Source of the DNA: Calditrichota bacterium
GTDB lineage: Bacteria; Calditrichota; Calditrichia; Calditrichales; Calditrichaceae
NCBI GenBank assembly: GCA_024278715.1
Contig: JAJRSN010000054.1
Location: forward strand, 1-10,688
DNA length: 10,688 bases
Direction of reading: 5' to 3'
The notes under the pieces were generated by a model that was not told the DNA's origin, did no database searches, and was given only the letters and a program-made list of their open reading frames with translations. Numbering within the stretch: the first letter of the stretch is position 1; every line of letters starts with the position of its first letter. A program made the translations under genes and the position numbers. This document shows, piece by piece, positions 1-6,990 of this stretch.

Positions 1-2
1 CG

Positions 3-884
3 GTAATTAAAAAACACGGAGCGGATCGAATTCCTATTATCATGCTGACCATAACAAACAACAGCGGCGGCGGACAGCCGGTTTCTATGGAAAACATCCG
101 TCAGGTAAGCAAGCTGGCGCATAGGTACGGAATTCGCTTCTTTTTTGACGCCTGTCGTTTTGCCGAGAATTGTTATTTTATCAAAGAACGGGAAAAAGGA
201 TATGCGGATAGATCCATCTTAGAAATCGCCAAAGAAATGTTCAGTTACGCCGACGGATGCACAATGAGCGCCAAAAAGGACGGATTGGTCAATATCGGCG
301 GATTTGTGGCGGTAAATGATGACGAATGGGCGCAGCGCATCACCAATATGCTGATTTTGATCGAAGGATTTAAAACTTACGGCGGTTTGGCGGGGCGCGA
401 CCTCGAAGCCATTGCCAGAGGATTAAAAGAGGTTCTGGATGAAAATTATCTCCGCTTTCGGATTAATCAAACCAGATATCTCGGCGAAATGCTTTCCGAT
501 CAGGGTATCCCCATCGTAAAACCGATCGGCGGGCATGCGGTTTATCTGGATGCCAGGCGTTTCCTTCCGCACATTCCGCCCGAACAGTTTCCCGGACAGG
601 CTATTGTTGTGGAACTTTACAAACGCGCCGGTATTCGAGCCGTGGAAATCGGAAGCCTGATGATGGCAAAAAAAGATCCCGAAACCGGCAAAATGACCCC
701 TCCCAGTCTGGAACTGGTGCGGCTTGCCATCCCCAGACGGGTTTATACCAACATGCACATGCAGTATGTGGCGGAGGCTATTACCGAAATTTACCGCGAA
801 CGGGAAAAATTAAAAGGTTTTGAAATCGAATACGAAGCCGAATTTTTACGACACTTTACCGCAAAATTGAAACCGGTGGACTAA
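3..884 (+). CDS. tnaA: tryptophanase (tryptophan indole-lyase), 3' part of gene
   Basis: PLP-dependent beta-eliminating lyase that splits L-tryptophan into indole, pyruvate and ammonia in the cytoplasm. The reading frame is open from the left edge (codons VIKKHGADRIPII precede the first ATG at 42), so about 180 amino-terminal residues are missing. Numbered from that ATG, the cofactor signature FFDACRFAEN (Asp36 and Arg39 at the PLP-contact positions) is followed by SAKKD, whose second lysine (Lys79, bases 276-278) is the Schiff-base lysine. The end LRHFTAKLKPVD is the usual family C-terminus. Tyrosine phenol-lyase is the close relative. It has arginine in a SMERG motif that binds the phenol hydroxyl, whereas this protein reads AVEIG as tryptophanases do, which favours tryptophan as substrate. 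It ends in TAA with no obvious terminator before the next gene 42 bases away. Confidence 0.93.
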   Translation, partial: VIKKHGADRIPIIMLTITNNSGGGQPVSMENIRQVSKLAHRYGIRFFFDACRFAENCYFIKEREKGYADRSILEIAKEMFSYADGCTMSAKKDGLVNIGGFVAVNDDEWAQRITNMLILIEGFKTYGGLAGRDLEAIARGLKEVLDENYLRFRINQTRYLGEMLSDQGIPIVKPIGGHAVYLDARRFLPHIPPEQFPGQAIVVELYKRAGIRAVEIGSLMMAKKDPETGKMTPPSLELVRLAIPRRVYTNMHMQYVAEAITEIYREREKLKGFEIEYEAEFLRHFTAKLKPVD

Positions 885-926
885 ATTATTAAAAGAAGGG
901 ATAAATAAAGGTATTGAGTTATTATC

Positions 927-1643
927 ATGTTTTCCAATAAATTTATTCAACGATTTATAAAAGCGTGTCAAATTGTTATATTAACAGGCGACGGATTAAT
1001 TTCCAAAGATGAGACGGAAGCGATAGTAGGGAACAATAATCGGTTTGATGAGTTTTCAAGAATTGATTATTTAAAAAATAATGAAGACGATTTCTGGAAG
1101 CGGTTCATAAGTTTAAGAAAAAGTTACGCGCGTTTAAAACCCAATTTGGGTCACTATGCTCTGGTTGATCTTGAAAACAGGTACGATGATTTTGCGTTGA
1201 TTACCACCGCTATCGACGGAATTCACGAGAAAGCGGGCAATAAAAAATTAATCGAATTCAAAGGCAACATAGGACGAAATATATGTTTGAGCTGCGGCTT
1301 TCGGTTTTCACGGCAACGGCGCGACGATCCGCCGATTCCGCACTGTCCGGAGTGTGGCGGGAATGTTCGTCCCGATGTGTTGCTTTCAGACGAAACGATG
1401 GACAAAAACATTTTAGAAAAAGCACAAATAGCCTCGGCTGAATGCGAATTGTTTTTAACGGTATGTTTGGAGAACGAACCCCGGGAGGTTGAGGCTCTTC
1501 CTTTGATTGCAAAAGCCAACGGCGCTTATTTACTGGAAATTAATAATCACGAAACGGCGTTATCCAAAGACATGAACGAAGTTGTGGTTGGCAATCCCGC
1601 AAAATTACTGACGGCTTTGGTATTTCTCCTGGAAAAAATTTAA
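927..1643 (+). CDS. Sir2-family (sirtuin) homologue, probably catalytically inactive
   Basis: Small sirtuin-fold protein of 238 residues, close to the usual bacterial length of about 230-250. Recognisable pieces in order are: LTGDGLI (19-25) where active sirtuins have GAGxS; PNLGHYALVDLE (72-83) matching PNxAHxAL; TTAIDGIHEKAG (93-104) matching TQNIDxLHxxAG; a four-cysteine zinc ribbon (Cys120, 123, 140, 143); GGNVRPDVLLSDE (144-156) matching LRPxVVWFGE; and a C-terminal EIN...GNPAKLL matching the last NAD-site segment. Key residues are gone. The catalytic histidine of the (E/M)HG motif is Lys112 (EFKGNI), the Gln-Asn pair is Thr94-Ala95, and the GTS loop is VCLENE. Family knowledge says these are needed for NAD-dependent deacylation, so I infer a pseudoenzyme with a structural or binding role. 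The frame is intact, arguing against simple decay. The ATG is the only sensible start; its ribosome site is weak (AAAGG about 15 bases upstream). Only 14 bases separate it from the TPR lipoprotein gene. Confidence 0.75.
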   Translation: MFSNKFIQRFIKACQIVILTGDGLISKDETEAIVGNNNRFDEFSRIDYLKNNEDDFWKRFISLRKSYARLKPNLGHYALVDLENRYDDFALITTAIDGIHEKAGNKKLIEFKGNIGRNICLSCGFRFSRQRRDDPPIPHCPECGGNVRPDVLLSDETMDKNILEKAQIASAECELFLTVCLENEPREVEALPLIAKANGAYLLEINNHETALSKDMNEVVVGNPAKLLTALVFLLEKI

Positions 1644-1657
1644 CCTTATGGGTGAAT

Positions 1658-3724
1658 ATGAAAACTCCCGTTAAAAAATTATTATTTTTTTTATCATTTC
1701 TCTTGATCGTTGGTTGCGCTTATTATAACACATTTTTTAACGCCAAAATGAACTATAAGCAGGCGTTGGAAAAACAAAAGAATACACAATCCAATCGGCG
1801 CATCAGCGGCGATATTAAACAAAAATACCAAAAAGCTATCGATAAATCGTGGAAATTGATTAAGGTATATGGCGACAGCAACGAATATGCAGACGACGCG
1901 CTTTTATTAATCGGAAAAGCGTATTACCAGCTTCAGGAGTACACCAAAGCTGAGCGAACGCTATCGCAGTTTTTATTGAAATATTTTAAAAGCGAGCATA
2001 TCCCCGAAGTAAAATTATGGTTGGCTCGCACTTATATAGCACAGGAGCGAAAAGACGACGCCTTAAATATTCTCAATGAACTGCTAGCCCAAAAACTGGA
2101 ACGCAGACTCGCCGCGGAAGCTTTTTATATTTTGGGAGAGCTGTATTATGAGCAGGAAGATTATGAAGAAGCGATCAAATTTTTAACCCGTTCAGTTGAG
2201 GTAACCAAAGACGATGAAATGAAGGGAAACGCTCTTTTCATGATCGGCGAAGCCTATTATAGTATTGATGAATATGAGAATGCCATTGATAATTATGACA
2301 AACTGACCAAACTCGATATCCCGCCGGTAAGAGAATACGAAGCCTTAGCAAAAAAGATCGAATCTTTAATCGAATTGGAAAAATACGACGAAGCGGAAAT
2401 TATATTGAAAAAAATGCTAAGTTCGCCGCGCTTTAAAAAACAGTTTTCGCTGATCGAAACACGACTGGCAAATCTTTATGAAATTCAGGGACAGGTCGAT
2501 TTAGCCCGCGATTACTATTACGAAATCATCAAAAAGTATCCTCGTTCCGAGGGCGCCGCATTAAGCAATTATTATCTCGGGCAGTTATACGAATACGAAT
2601 ACGCCAATTTTGATTCCGCAAAAGTATATTATGAAAAGGTAAAAAATTTAAAATCGCGTCCCGAAGCAATGCAAGACGCCCGTAAAAAAGTAAAACTGCT
2701 AAAAGAATACTTAAAAATCAGAGACCAGTTGCGTAAAGATTACGCAGATCTGATAAAAATAGAGCGCGGCGATTCTGTGTTAACCGACAGCGTTGAAGTT
2801 GCCGACGATAGCGTTGCCGTTAACCCGAAAAATCAAAAGCAGACGCAAGCGCCCACATTTTATGATGTCGCAGAAGAAAAGCAGAAAATGCAGGACACGG
2901 GAAAGCAAAACGAGTTTATTCAATCGGGTAAAGAATTAAGCAAAGAAGACAGTTTAAAACTTGCCAAAAAGAAAAAGAAGATAAAAAAGAAACCCAAAAA
3001 AGTATTGGTGAGCAGAAATCCCGAAGAGGTTAACAAAAGTTTTAAGAAATACAGTTTCGCCAAAGGAGAATATTTTCTTTTAAAATATCAGAACTACGAT
3101 AGCGCCGCCGCTTCTTACAACAAATTTATTAAGCTATTCGACGATTCTGTTTTAACGCCTAAAGCTTATTACGCTCTTTATTTTATTTATAATAACCTAA
3201 AGCAAGACAGCATAAAAGCCGATTCTATTAAACAATTGATCATCAGCAAGTATCCGAATACGATTTACGGTAAAAAGTTACGGGGTATAGTTGATGAAAA
3301 AGTTCAGGTGGAAGAGGTATCTCAATCTAAAACGCTGTATCGTCAGGCGGAAGATTTAATGGAGAACAAAAAATATGATCAGGCTCTGAAAATATTTCGC
3401 TCTGTCGCAGCTCAGGATTCGGGAAGTATTTGGGCTCAAAAATCAAGATACGCCATCGCTTATATTTATGAAAAATATTTGAACGATATCGATAAAGCCG
3501 TCAAGGCGTACACGGAAATTGTCAAAGAATATCCGAAATCCAAATTTGCAATAATCGCCAAAAAGAAAATTGCGCCTCCGCCACCTCCGCCTGAACCAGA
3601 AAAAATTCCGGAAGATGCGCAACAAGAAAATAAAAAAGAATTGCCCGGATCTGTACAAAAACCTGTAAAAGATGCGCCAAAAACAAAAAAAGAACCCGTG
3701 ATTCGCGAAGAGGATGAACATTAA
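1658..3724 (+). CDS. TPR-repeat outer-membrane lipoprotein, possibly PorW/SprE-like
   Basis: Lipoprotein of 688 residues built mainly of tetratricopeptide-like helical repeats. The amino end MKTPVKK plus a hydrophobic run ends in the lipobox LIVGC (Cys20), so the mature protein starts CAYYNTFFNAK and should be lipid-anchored. Helical repeats fill roughly 55-340 (motifs such as AYYQLQEYTKAERTL, LYYEQEDYEEAIKFL, AYYSIDEYENAIDNY). A charged low-complexity linker covers about 370-455, with a lysine-rich stretch near 438-449. Further repeats run 460-635. The C-terminus is APPPPPPEPEK followed by a Lys/Glu/Pro tail. Lipoproteins of this plan with a 'YNxxFNxxxxYK' start include PorW/SprE of type IX secretion; the match is by pattern only, so that role is tentative. 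A GTG at 1652 would add two residues; I prefer the ATG because MKTPVKK is a standard signal start. Its 3' end overlaps the RlpA-like gene by 11 bases, implying co-translation. Confidence 0.82.
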   Translation: MKTPVKKLLFFLSFLLIVGCAYYNTFFNAKMNYKQALEKQKNTQSNRRISGDIKQKYQKAIDKSWKLIKVYGDSNEYADDALLLIGKAYYQLQEYTKAERTLSQFLLKYFKSEHIPEVKLWLARTYIAQERKDDALNILNELLAQKLERRLAAEAFYILGELYYEQEDYEEAIKFLTRSVEVTKDDEMKGNALFMIGEAYYSIDEYENAIDNYDKLTKLDIPPVREYEALAKKIESLIELEKYDEAEIILKKMLSSPRFKKQFSLIETRLANLYEIQGQVDLARDYYYEIIKKYPRSEGAALSNYYLGQLYEYEYANFDSAKVYYEKVKNLKSRPEAMQDARKKVKLLKEYLKIRDQLRKDYADLIKIERGDSVLTDSVEVADDSVAVNPKNQKQTQAPTFYDVAEEKQKMQDTGKQNEFIQSGKELSKEDSLKLAKKKKKIKKKPKKVLVSRNPEEVNKSFKKYSFAKGEYFLLKYQNYDSAAASYNKFIKLFDDSVLTPKAYYALYFIYNNLKQDSIKADSIKQLIISKYPNTIYGKKLRGIVDEKVQVEEVSQSKTLYRQAEDLMENKKYDQALKIFRSVAAQDSGSIWAQKSRYAIAYIYEKYLNDIDKAVKAYTEIVKEYPKSKFAIIAKKKIAPPPPPPEPEKIPEDAQQENKKELPGSVQKPVKDAPKTKKEPVIREEDEH

Positions 3725-4181
3725 ATTGAATTACCACTTTTCTGATAAATTAAAATTTGTTATCTTTGTGTTCATATTTTCCTTATGGTCAACCAATTGT
3801 TCTTCAACGGTTCGCTTTTCCGGAGAAGACAGTCCGTTGCAAAAAAAGCCGACCGCCTATCGGATAGGGCAGGTACTAAAAGGAAAATGTTCGTATTACG
3901 CAAGTAAATTTCACGGCAGAAAAACCGCTAACGGTGAGATATACGATATGTACGCGCTCACCGCTGCCCATCGAACGCTGCCTTTCAATACGATTTTAGA
4001 AGTTGAGAATGTTGTCAACGGGAAAAAGGTGCGGGTGCGAATTAATGATCGCGGTCCCTTTAAAGCGGAACGAATTTTGGATGTATCGTATCAGGCGGCA
4101 AAAGAACTGGATTTTATCGATCAGGGAACGACGGAAATTCGGGCGACTATTATTCGATTGGGCAAAAAGAACTCTAAATAA
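3714..4181 (+). CDS. rlpA: RlpA-like septal ring lytic transglycosylase / DPBB-domain lipoprotein
   Basis: Small envelope protein of 155 residues with a single double-psi beta-barrel (RlpA-like) domain at about 50-150. The signature blocks are all present: CSYYASKFHGRKTANGE, YALTAAHRTLPF and RVRINDRGPF. His86 and Asp112 match the histidine and aspartate that RlpA uses to cleave peptidoglycan strands lacking stem peptides (known for the Pseudomonas aeruginosa protein), so activity is plausible. Residues 11-28 form a hydrophobic signal followed by WSTNC-SS, giving a probable lipid-modified Cys29, although Asn just before the cysteine is unusual. There is no SPOR domain, unlike proteobacterial RlpA, so septal targeting by that route is not expected. 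The ATG lies inside the end of the TPR lipoprotein gene (11-base overlap). GAGG abuts the ATG too closely to be a good ribosome site, so translation probably depends on the upstream gene. Confidence 0.88.
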   Translation: MNIKLNYHFSDKLKFVIFVFIFSLWSTNCSSTVRFSGEDSPLQKKPTAYRIGQVLKGKCSYYASKFHGRKTANGEIYDMYALTAAHRTLPFNTILEVENVVNGKKVRVRINDRGPFKAERILDVSYQAAKELDFIDQGTTEIRATIIRLGKKNSK

Positions 4182-4205
4182 TTTAAGCCGAAACATTAAA
4201 TAAAC

Positions 4206-4210
4206 GGAGG
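4206..4210 (+). promoter_or_regulatory. ribosome binding site deciding the thioredoxin start
   Basis: GGAGG lies five bases before ATG 4216. This spacing favours the ATG over the in-frame TTG at 4213, which would sit only two bases away. Confidence 0.75.
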
Positions 4211-4215
4211 TATTG

Positions 4216-4545
4216 ATGGGTAAGTATGTGATACTGAACGATGATAATTTTGAACAAGAAGTCATAAAATCAGATATACCGGTCCTTATCGATTTCTGGG
4301 CTGAATGGTGTATGCCTTGCAAAATGATCGCTCCCATTGTTGAAGAACTGGCTGAAGAATTTGACGGCAAACTCAAAGTCGGTAAATTAGATGTGGACAG
4401 TAATCCCAAAATTTCCATGCAATTCGGCATTCGTTCCATCCCGACGCTTTTATTGTTCAAAAACGGTCAACCGGTCGATCAAATCATCGGCGCAGTACCC
4501 AAAAAAGCAATTCTACAGAAAATTTTACCCCATATCGAAAGCTAA
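4216..4545 (+). CDS. trxA: thioredoxin
   Basis: Cytoplasmic thiol-disulfide oxidoreductase of 109 residues, the standard single-domain thioredoxin length. The fold signature is complete: FWAEWCMPCKMIAP with redox cysteines Cys32 and Cys35, LDVDSNP in the central strand, and the cis-proline in SIPTLLLFKNGQ (Pro76), followed by the IIGAVPK turn. The active site reads WCMPC, with methionine in place of the usual glycine of WCGPC, which would be expected to shift redox potential modestly. There is no signal peptide, so the reducing partner is presumably a cytoplasmic thioredoxin reductase encoded elsewhere. It is the last gene before a strong terminator and sits 34 bases after the RlpA-like gene, so it is likely read with the two lipoprotein genes, although thioredoxin is not obviously linked to them in function. 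Confidence 0.95.
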   Translation: MGKYVILNDDNFEQEVIKSDIPVLIDFWAEWCMPCKMIAPIVEELAEEFDGKLKVGKLDVDSNPKISMQFGIRSIPTLLLFKNGQPVDQIIGAVPKKAILQKILPHIES

Positions 4546-4574
4546 AAATTCAATCGAAATAAAAAGATTTTTTC

Positions 4575-4605
4575 AAGAGCTCATACTGTTTGAGCTCTTT
4601 TTAAT
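4575..4605 (+). terminator. intrinsic terminator after thioredoxin gene
   Basis: A perfect 9-bp inverted repeat, AAGAGCTCA (4575-4583) and TGAGCTCTT (4591-4599), encloses a 7-base loop and runs straight into a T-rich tail (TTTTTAATTT). It lies 30 bases after the thioredoxin stop codon and only about 30 bases before the engB start. Confidence 0.88.
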
Positions 4606-4634
4606 TTGAACCAATAACAGGATAATAAAGATTT

Positions 4635-5219
4635 ATGGCGGCTCCCGTTTTTCAGGACGCAGAGTTTTATACAACCGTTACAAAACCGGAAGACATTGTA
4701 AAACCTGTTTATCCGGAAATTGCTTTTATCGGGCGGTCTAATGTGGGGAAGTCCTCGCTTATTAATACCGTGCTTTCAAAAAAAAATCTGGCGCGCGTTT
4801 CTTCCACGCCGGGTAAAACGAGGGGAATCAATTATTATTTGGTGGATCGCAAATACTTTTTTGTGGATCTTCCCGGTTACGGATTTGCGAAATTCTCCAA
4901 AACAGAACGCCTTAAATGGCAGAATCTCATTGAATCGTATTTAACGCAATCCAAAAACTTAAGAATAATCTGTTTATTAATCGACAGCCGCCACGATCTG
5001 ATGGAGATCGATCTTCAAATGGCGCGATGGCTGCAATACCATGAACGACCCTTTTTTATTGCGCTTACCAAAACAGATAAAATCTCTAAAAACGATTTAA
5101 ACAAAGCAATCAAAAAATATAAAGAGTATTTTCCCGATCATCACGTCTTTCCGTTCTCCATAAAAGATAAAAAATTGATCAAGAGCACTGCATTGTTTAT
5201 TAAAAAATTCCTAAGTTAA
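4635..5219 (+). CDS. engB: ribosome biogenesis GTP-binding protein EngB/YsxC
   Basis: TRAFAC-class GTPase of 194 residues needed for assembly of the large ribosomal subunit in bacteria that have been studied. G-motifs are in order: G1 GRSNVGKS (33-40), G2 threonine in STPGKT (57-62), G3 DLPGYG (78-83), G4 TKTD (145-148), and G5 FSIKD (174-178, in place of the commoner FSA/SS). The TPGKTRxINYY block and the WxxxIESYL segment are typical of EngB rather than of Era or Der. Length matches the family. No clear Shine-Dalgarno sequence precedes the ATG, and the upstream terminator ends about 30 bases away, leaving little room for a promoter and leader. The gene may therefore have a promoter overlapping the terminator, or depend on readthrough. 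It is not obviously in an operon with the carboxylase genes that follow, which have their own promoter-like sequence. Confidence 0.95.
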   Translation: MAAPVFQDAEFYTTVTKPEDIVKPVYPEIAFIGRSNVGKSSLINTVLSKKNLARVSSTPGKTRGINYYLVDRKYFFVDLPGYGFAKFSKTERLKWQNLIESYLTQSKNLRIICLLIDSRHDLMEIDLQMARWLQYHERPFFIALTKTDKISKNDLNKAIKKYKEYFPDHHVFPFSIKDKKLIKSTALFIKKFLS

Positions 5220-5233
5220 AAATTATTAGTTGC

Positions 5234-5262
5234 TTGACAAGAATTACAATATAGTTTATTTT
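5234..5262 (+). promoter_or_regulatory. sigma70-type promoter for the carboxylase-crotonase-csrA operon
   Basis: A perfect -35 box TTGACA (5234-5239) is followed, after exactly 17 bases, by TATTTT (5257-5262), a 4-of-6 match to the -10 consensus. Transcription would start near 5269, giving a leader of about 50 bases. It lies in the only gap (100 bases) between engB and the carboxyltransferase gene. Confidence 0.6.
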
Positions 5263-5306
5263 GATTTATTGCAGAAATAGTTTTCAGGGATCAGAAGTAG
5301 TTTATT

Positions 5307-5312
5307 AAGGAG
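5307..5312 (+). promoter_or_regulatory. ribosome binding site deciding a TTG start
   Basis: AAGGAG is placed seven bases before TTG 5320, the only well-positioned start for the carboxyltransferase. No ATG in frame gives a comparable site, so the non-ATG start is accepted. Confidence 0.8.
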
Positions 5313-5319
5313 ATAAGCT

Positions 5320-6990
5320 TTGACAAAACCAAATGGGGACATCCTCAAATCTCAATTTGATTTTGCCTCTAAGATTGCACAAGAAAATAAAAAACAATGG
5401 AAAAACGAAAAGCAAAAAATTCAGGAAGAACGTAAAACGATTCAAGCCGGAGGCGGACCTAAAAATATCGATCGGCAGCACGCGAAAAACCGGCTGACGG
5501 CTCGGGAACGAATTAAACACTTAATCGACCCCAATACGCCCTTTTATGAATTGGGCACCTACGCCGCCTACAAAATGTACGAAGAATGGGGCGGAGCGCC
5601 TGCCGCCGGAACAATTTGCGGTCTGGGTTATATCGAAAACCGCTTGTGCATGATTATCGCCAACGACGCCACCGTAAAAGCCGGTTCGTTTTTTCCCATG
5701 ACGGCAAAAAAAGTAATTCGCGCCCAGACCATCGCCTGCAAAAATCATCTCCCGACAATTTATTTGGTCGATTCAGCCGGTATTTTTTTACCGCTGCAAG
5801 AAGATGTTTTCCCAGATCAGGATGATTTCGGAAGAGTATTCTATTTGAACGCCCGCATGAGCGCCAAAGGAATTCCGCAAATCACGGCAATTATGGGAAT
5901 GTGCGTGGCTGGCGGAGCCTATTTGCCGGTAATGACCGATAAAATTTTAATGACCGAAGGAAGCTGATTATTCTTGGGCGGTCCGGCTCTGGTCAGAGCA
6001 GCCATCGGGCAGGTGATTTCGGCTGAAGAACTCGGCGGGGCAAAAATGCACGCCGAAATCAGCGGGACAATTGATTTTAAGGAACCCGACGATCCTTCCA
6101 CTCTGAAGCATATTCGTAAATTAGTCCTGCAAATGGGCAATCCGAAACCTTCTCCCATCCGTAAAATCGAAAGTTCCGAACCTCAATATCCTATCAGCGA
6201 TCTCTACCGAATTATGCCCTTTAATCCCACGCAGGAATACGACATTCGTGAAATCATAGCCCGCATAGTCGATAAATCGGAATTTATTGAATACAAAAAG
6301 GAATACGGGCAAACTCTGGTCTGCGGATACGCTCACCTCGGAGGCTACCCGGTGGGCATTGTGGCAAATCAAAAAAAGCATATTCTGCGAAAAGGGAAAC
6401 CTCCCGAGTTCGGCGGTGTGATCTATACAGAAAGTGCGGAGAAAGCCGCCCGCTTTATCATGGATTGCAATCAAAACAGCATTCCTCTCCTGTTTATTCA
6501 CGATGTTAACGGCTTTATGGTTGGCAGAGACGCCGAGCAAAGCGGCATTATCAAAGCCGGAGCGAAAATGGTTAATGTGGTATCCAACTCTGTTGTTCCC
6601 AAAATTTCGCTAATCATCGGCGGTTCTTACGGCGCAGGAAATTACGCCATGTGCGGCAAGGCTTACGATCCGAATTTTATTTTTTCTTGGCCTTCTTCCA
6701 AATACGCGGTTATGGGAGGAGCTCAGGCGGCAAACACTCTGCTGGATCTGAAAGTACGACAACTGGAGCGTTCCGGTAAAAAATTAAGCGATGAAGAAAA
6801 GAAAAAATTGCTCGACAACATTACCGAAACTTATATCAGCCAAACCGATCCGCGATACGCAGCGGCGCGATTGTGGGTGGATGAACTCATTTTACCCGAA
6901 GAGACCAGAAAGCGTTTGATTGTCGCCCTGGAAGCTGTAAGCCATATACCGGAATTCGAACCGTTCAATCCGGGAGTCATTCAATCATGA
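5320..6990 (+). CDS. acyl-CoA carboxylase carboxyltransferase (beta) subunit, methylcrotonyl-CoA carboxylase type, with in-frame UGA at codon 216
   Basis: Transfers the carboxyl group from biotin to an acyl-CoA; the biotin carboxylase/carrier subunit is not in the window. Read through the UGA it has 556 residues, the normal length. The first crotonase-fold half contains RLTARERI, EEWGGAPAAGTICG, NDATVKAGSFFPMTAKK and VAGGAYLPVMTD. The second contains GGSYGAGNYAMCGKAYDPNF and SKYAVMGGAQAA, a pattern typical of methylcrotonyl-CoA carboxylase rather than propionyl-CoA carboxylase. The adjacent methylglutaconyl-CoA-hydratase-like gene supports a leucine-pathway role. Codon 216 (5965-5967) is TGA, between TEGS and LFLGGPALV, with no frame change and no other damage. 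Relatives carry glycine, tyrosine or threonine there. A SECIS-like hairpin follows, so selenocysteine is possible. A nonsense change or sequencing error is the plain alternative; a restart at TTG 5974 is a third. The true stop is also UGA (6988-6990) and overlaps the next start (ATGA). Confidence 0.82.
5980..6003 (+). promoter_or_regulatory. SECIS-like stem-loop downstream of in-frame UGA
   Basis: A perfect 5-bp stem GCTCT (5986-5990) / AGAGC (5995-5999) closes a GGTC tetraloop (5991-5994). Below it, GGT (5980-5982) can pair with GCC (6001-6003), including one G-U pair, across an asymmetric internal loop (CCG against A). The lower stem begins 12 bases after the UGA. The E. coli fdhF SECIS, as I recall it, begins 11 bases after its UGA with GGU, a bulge, a short stem and a GGUC loop closed by ACC. 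The sequence also encodes the conserved PALVRAA stretch, so chance folding is possible. Confidence 0.45.

Noticed and set aside
423..758. 111-codon open frame on the - strand inside tnaA
   Set aside because: Shadow of a strongly conserved + strand gene; composition is arbitrary and it has no ribosome site.
3..884. Tyrosine phenol-lyase instead of tryptophanase
   Set aside because: The phenol-binding arginine (SMERG in tyrosine phenol-lyase) is isoleucine here (AVEIG), as in tryptophanases.
927..1643. Sir2-like gene as a frameshifted or decayed pseudogene
   Set aside because: One uninterrupted frame of normal length with zinc cysteines and C-terminal motif kept; the changes are substitutions at active-site positions only.
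3443..3721. Phe/Arg-rich open frames on the - strand opposite the end of the TPR gene
   Set aside because: Product of the lysine/proline-rich + strand coding read backwards; no start signals.
5320..6990. UGA generally reassigned as a sense codon in this organism
   Set aside because: The same gene ends with UGA at 6988-6990 and the frame closes soon after; the other genes in the window have no internal UGA.
5320..6990. Frameshift as the cause of the interrupted carboxyltransferase
   Set aside because: Both halves are in the same frame (5974 minus 5965 is 9) and conserved residues continue immediately after the UGA.
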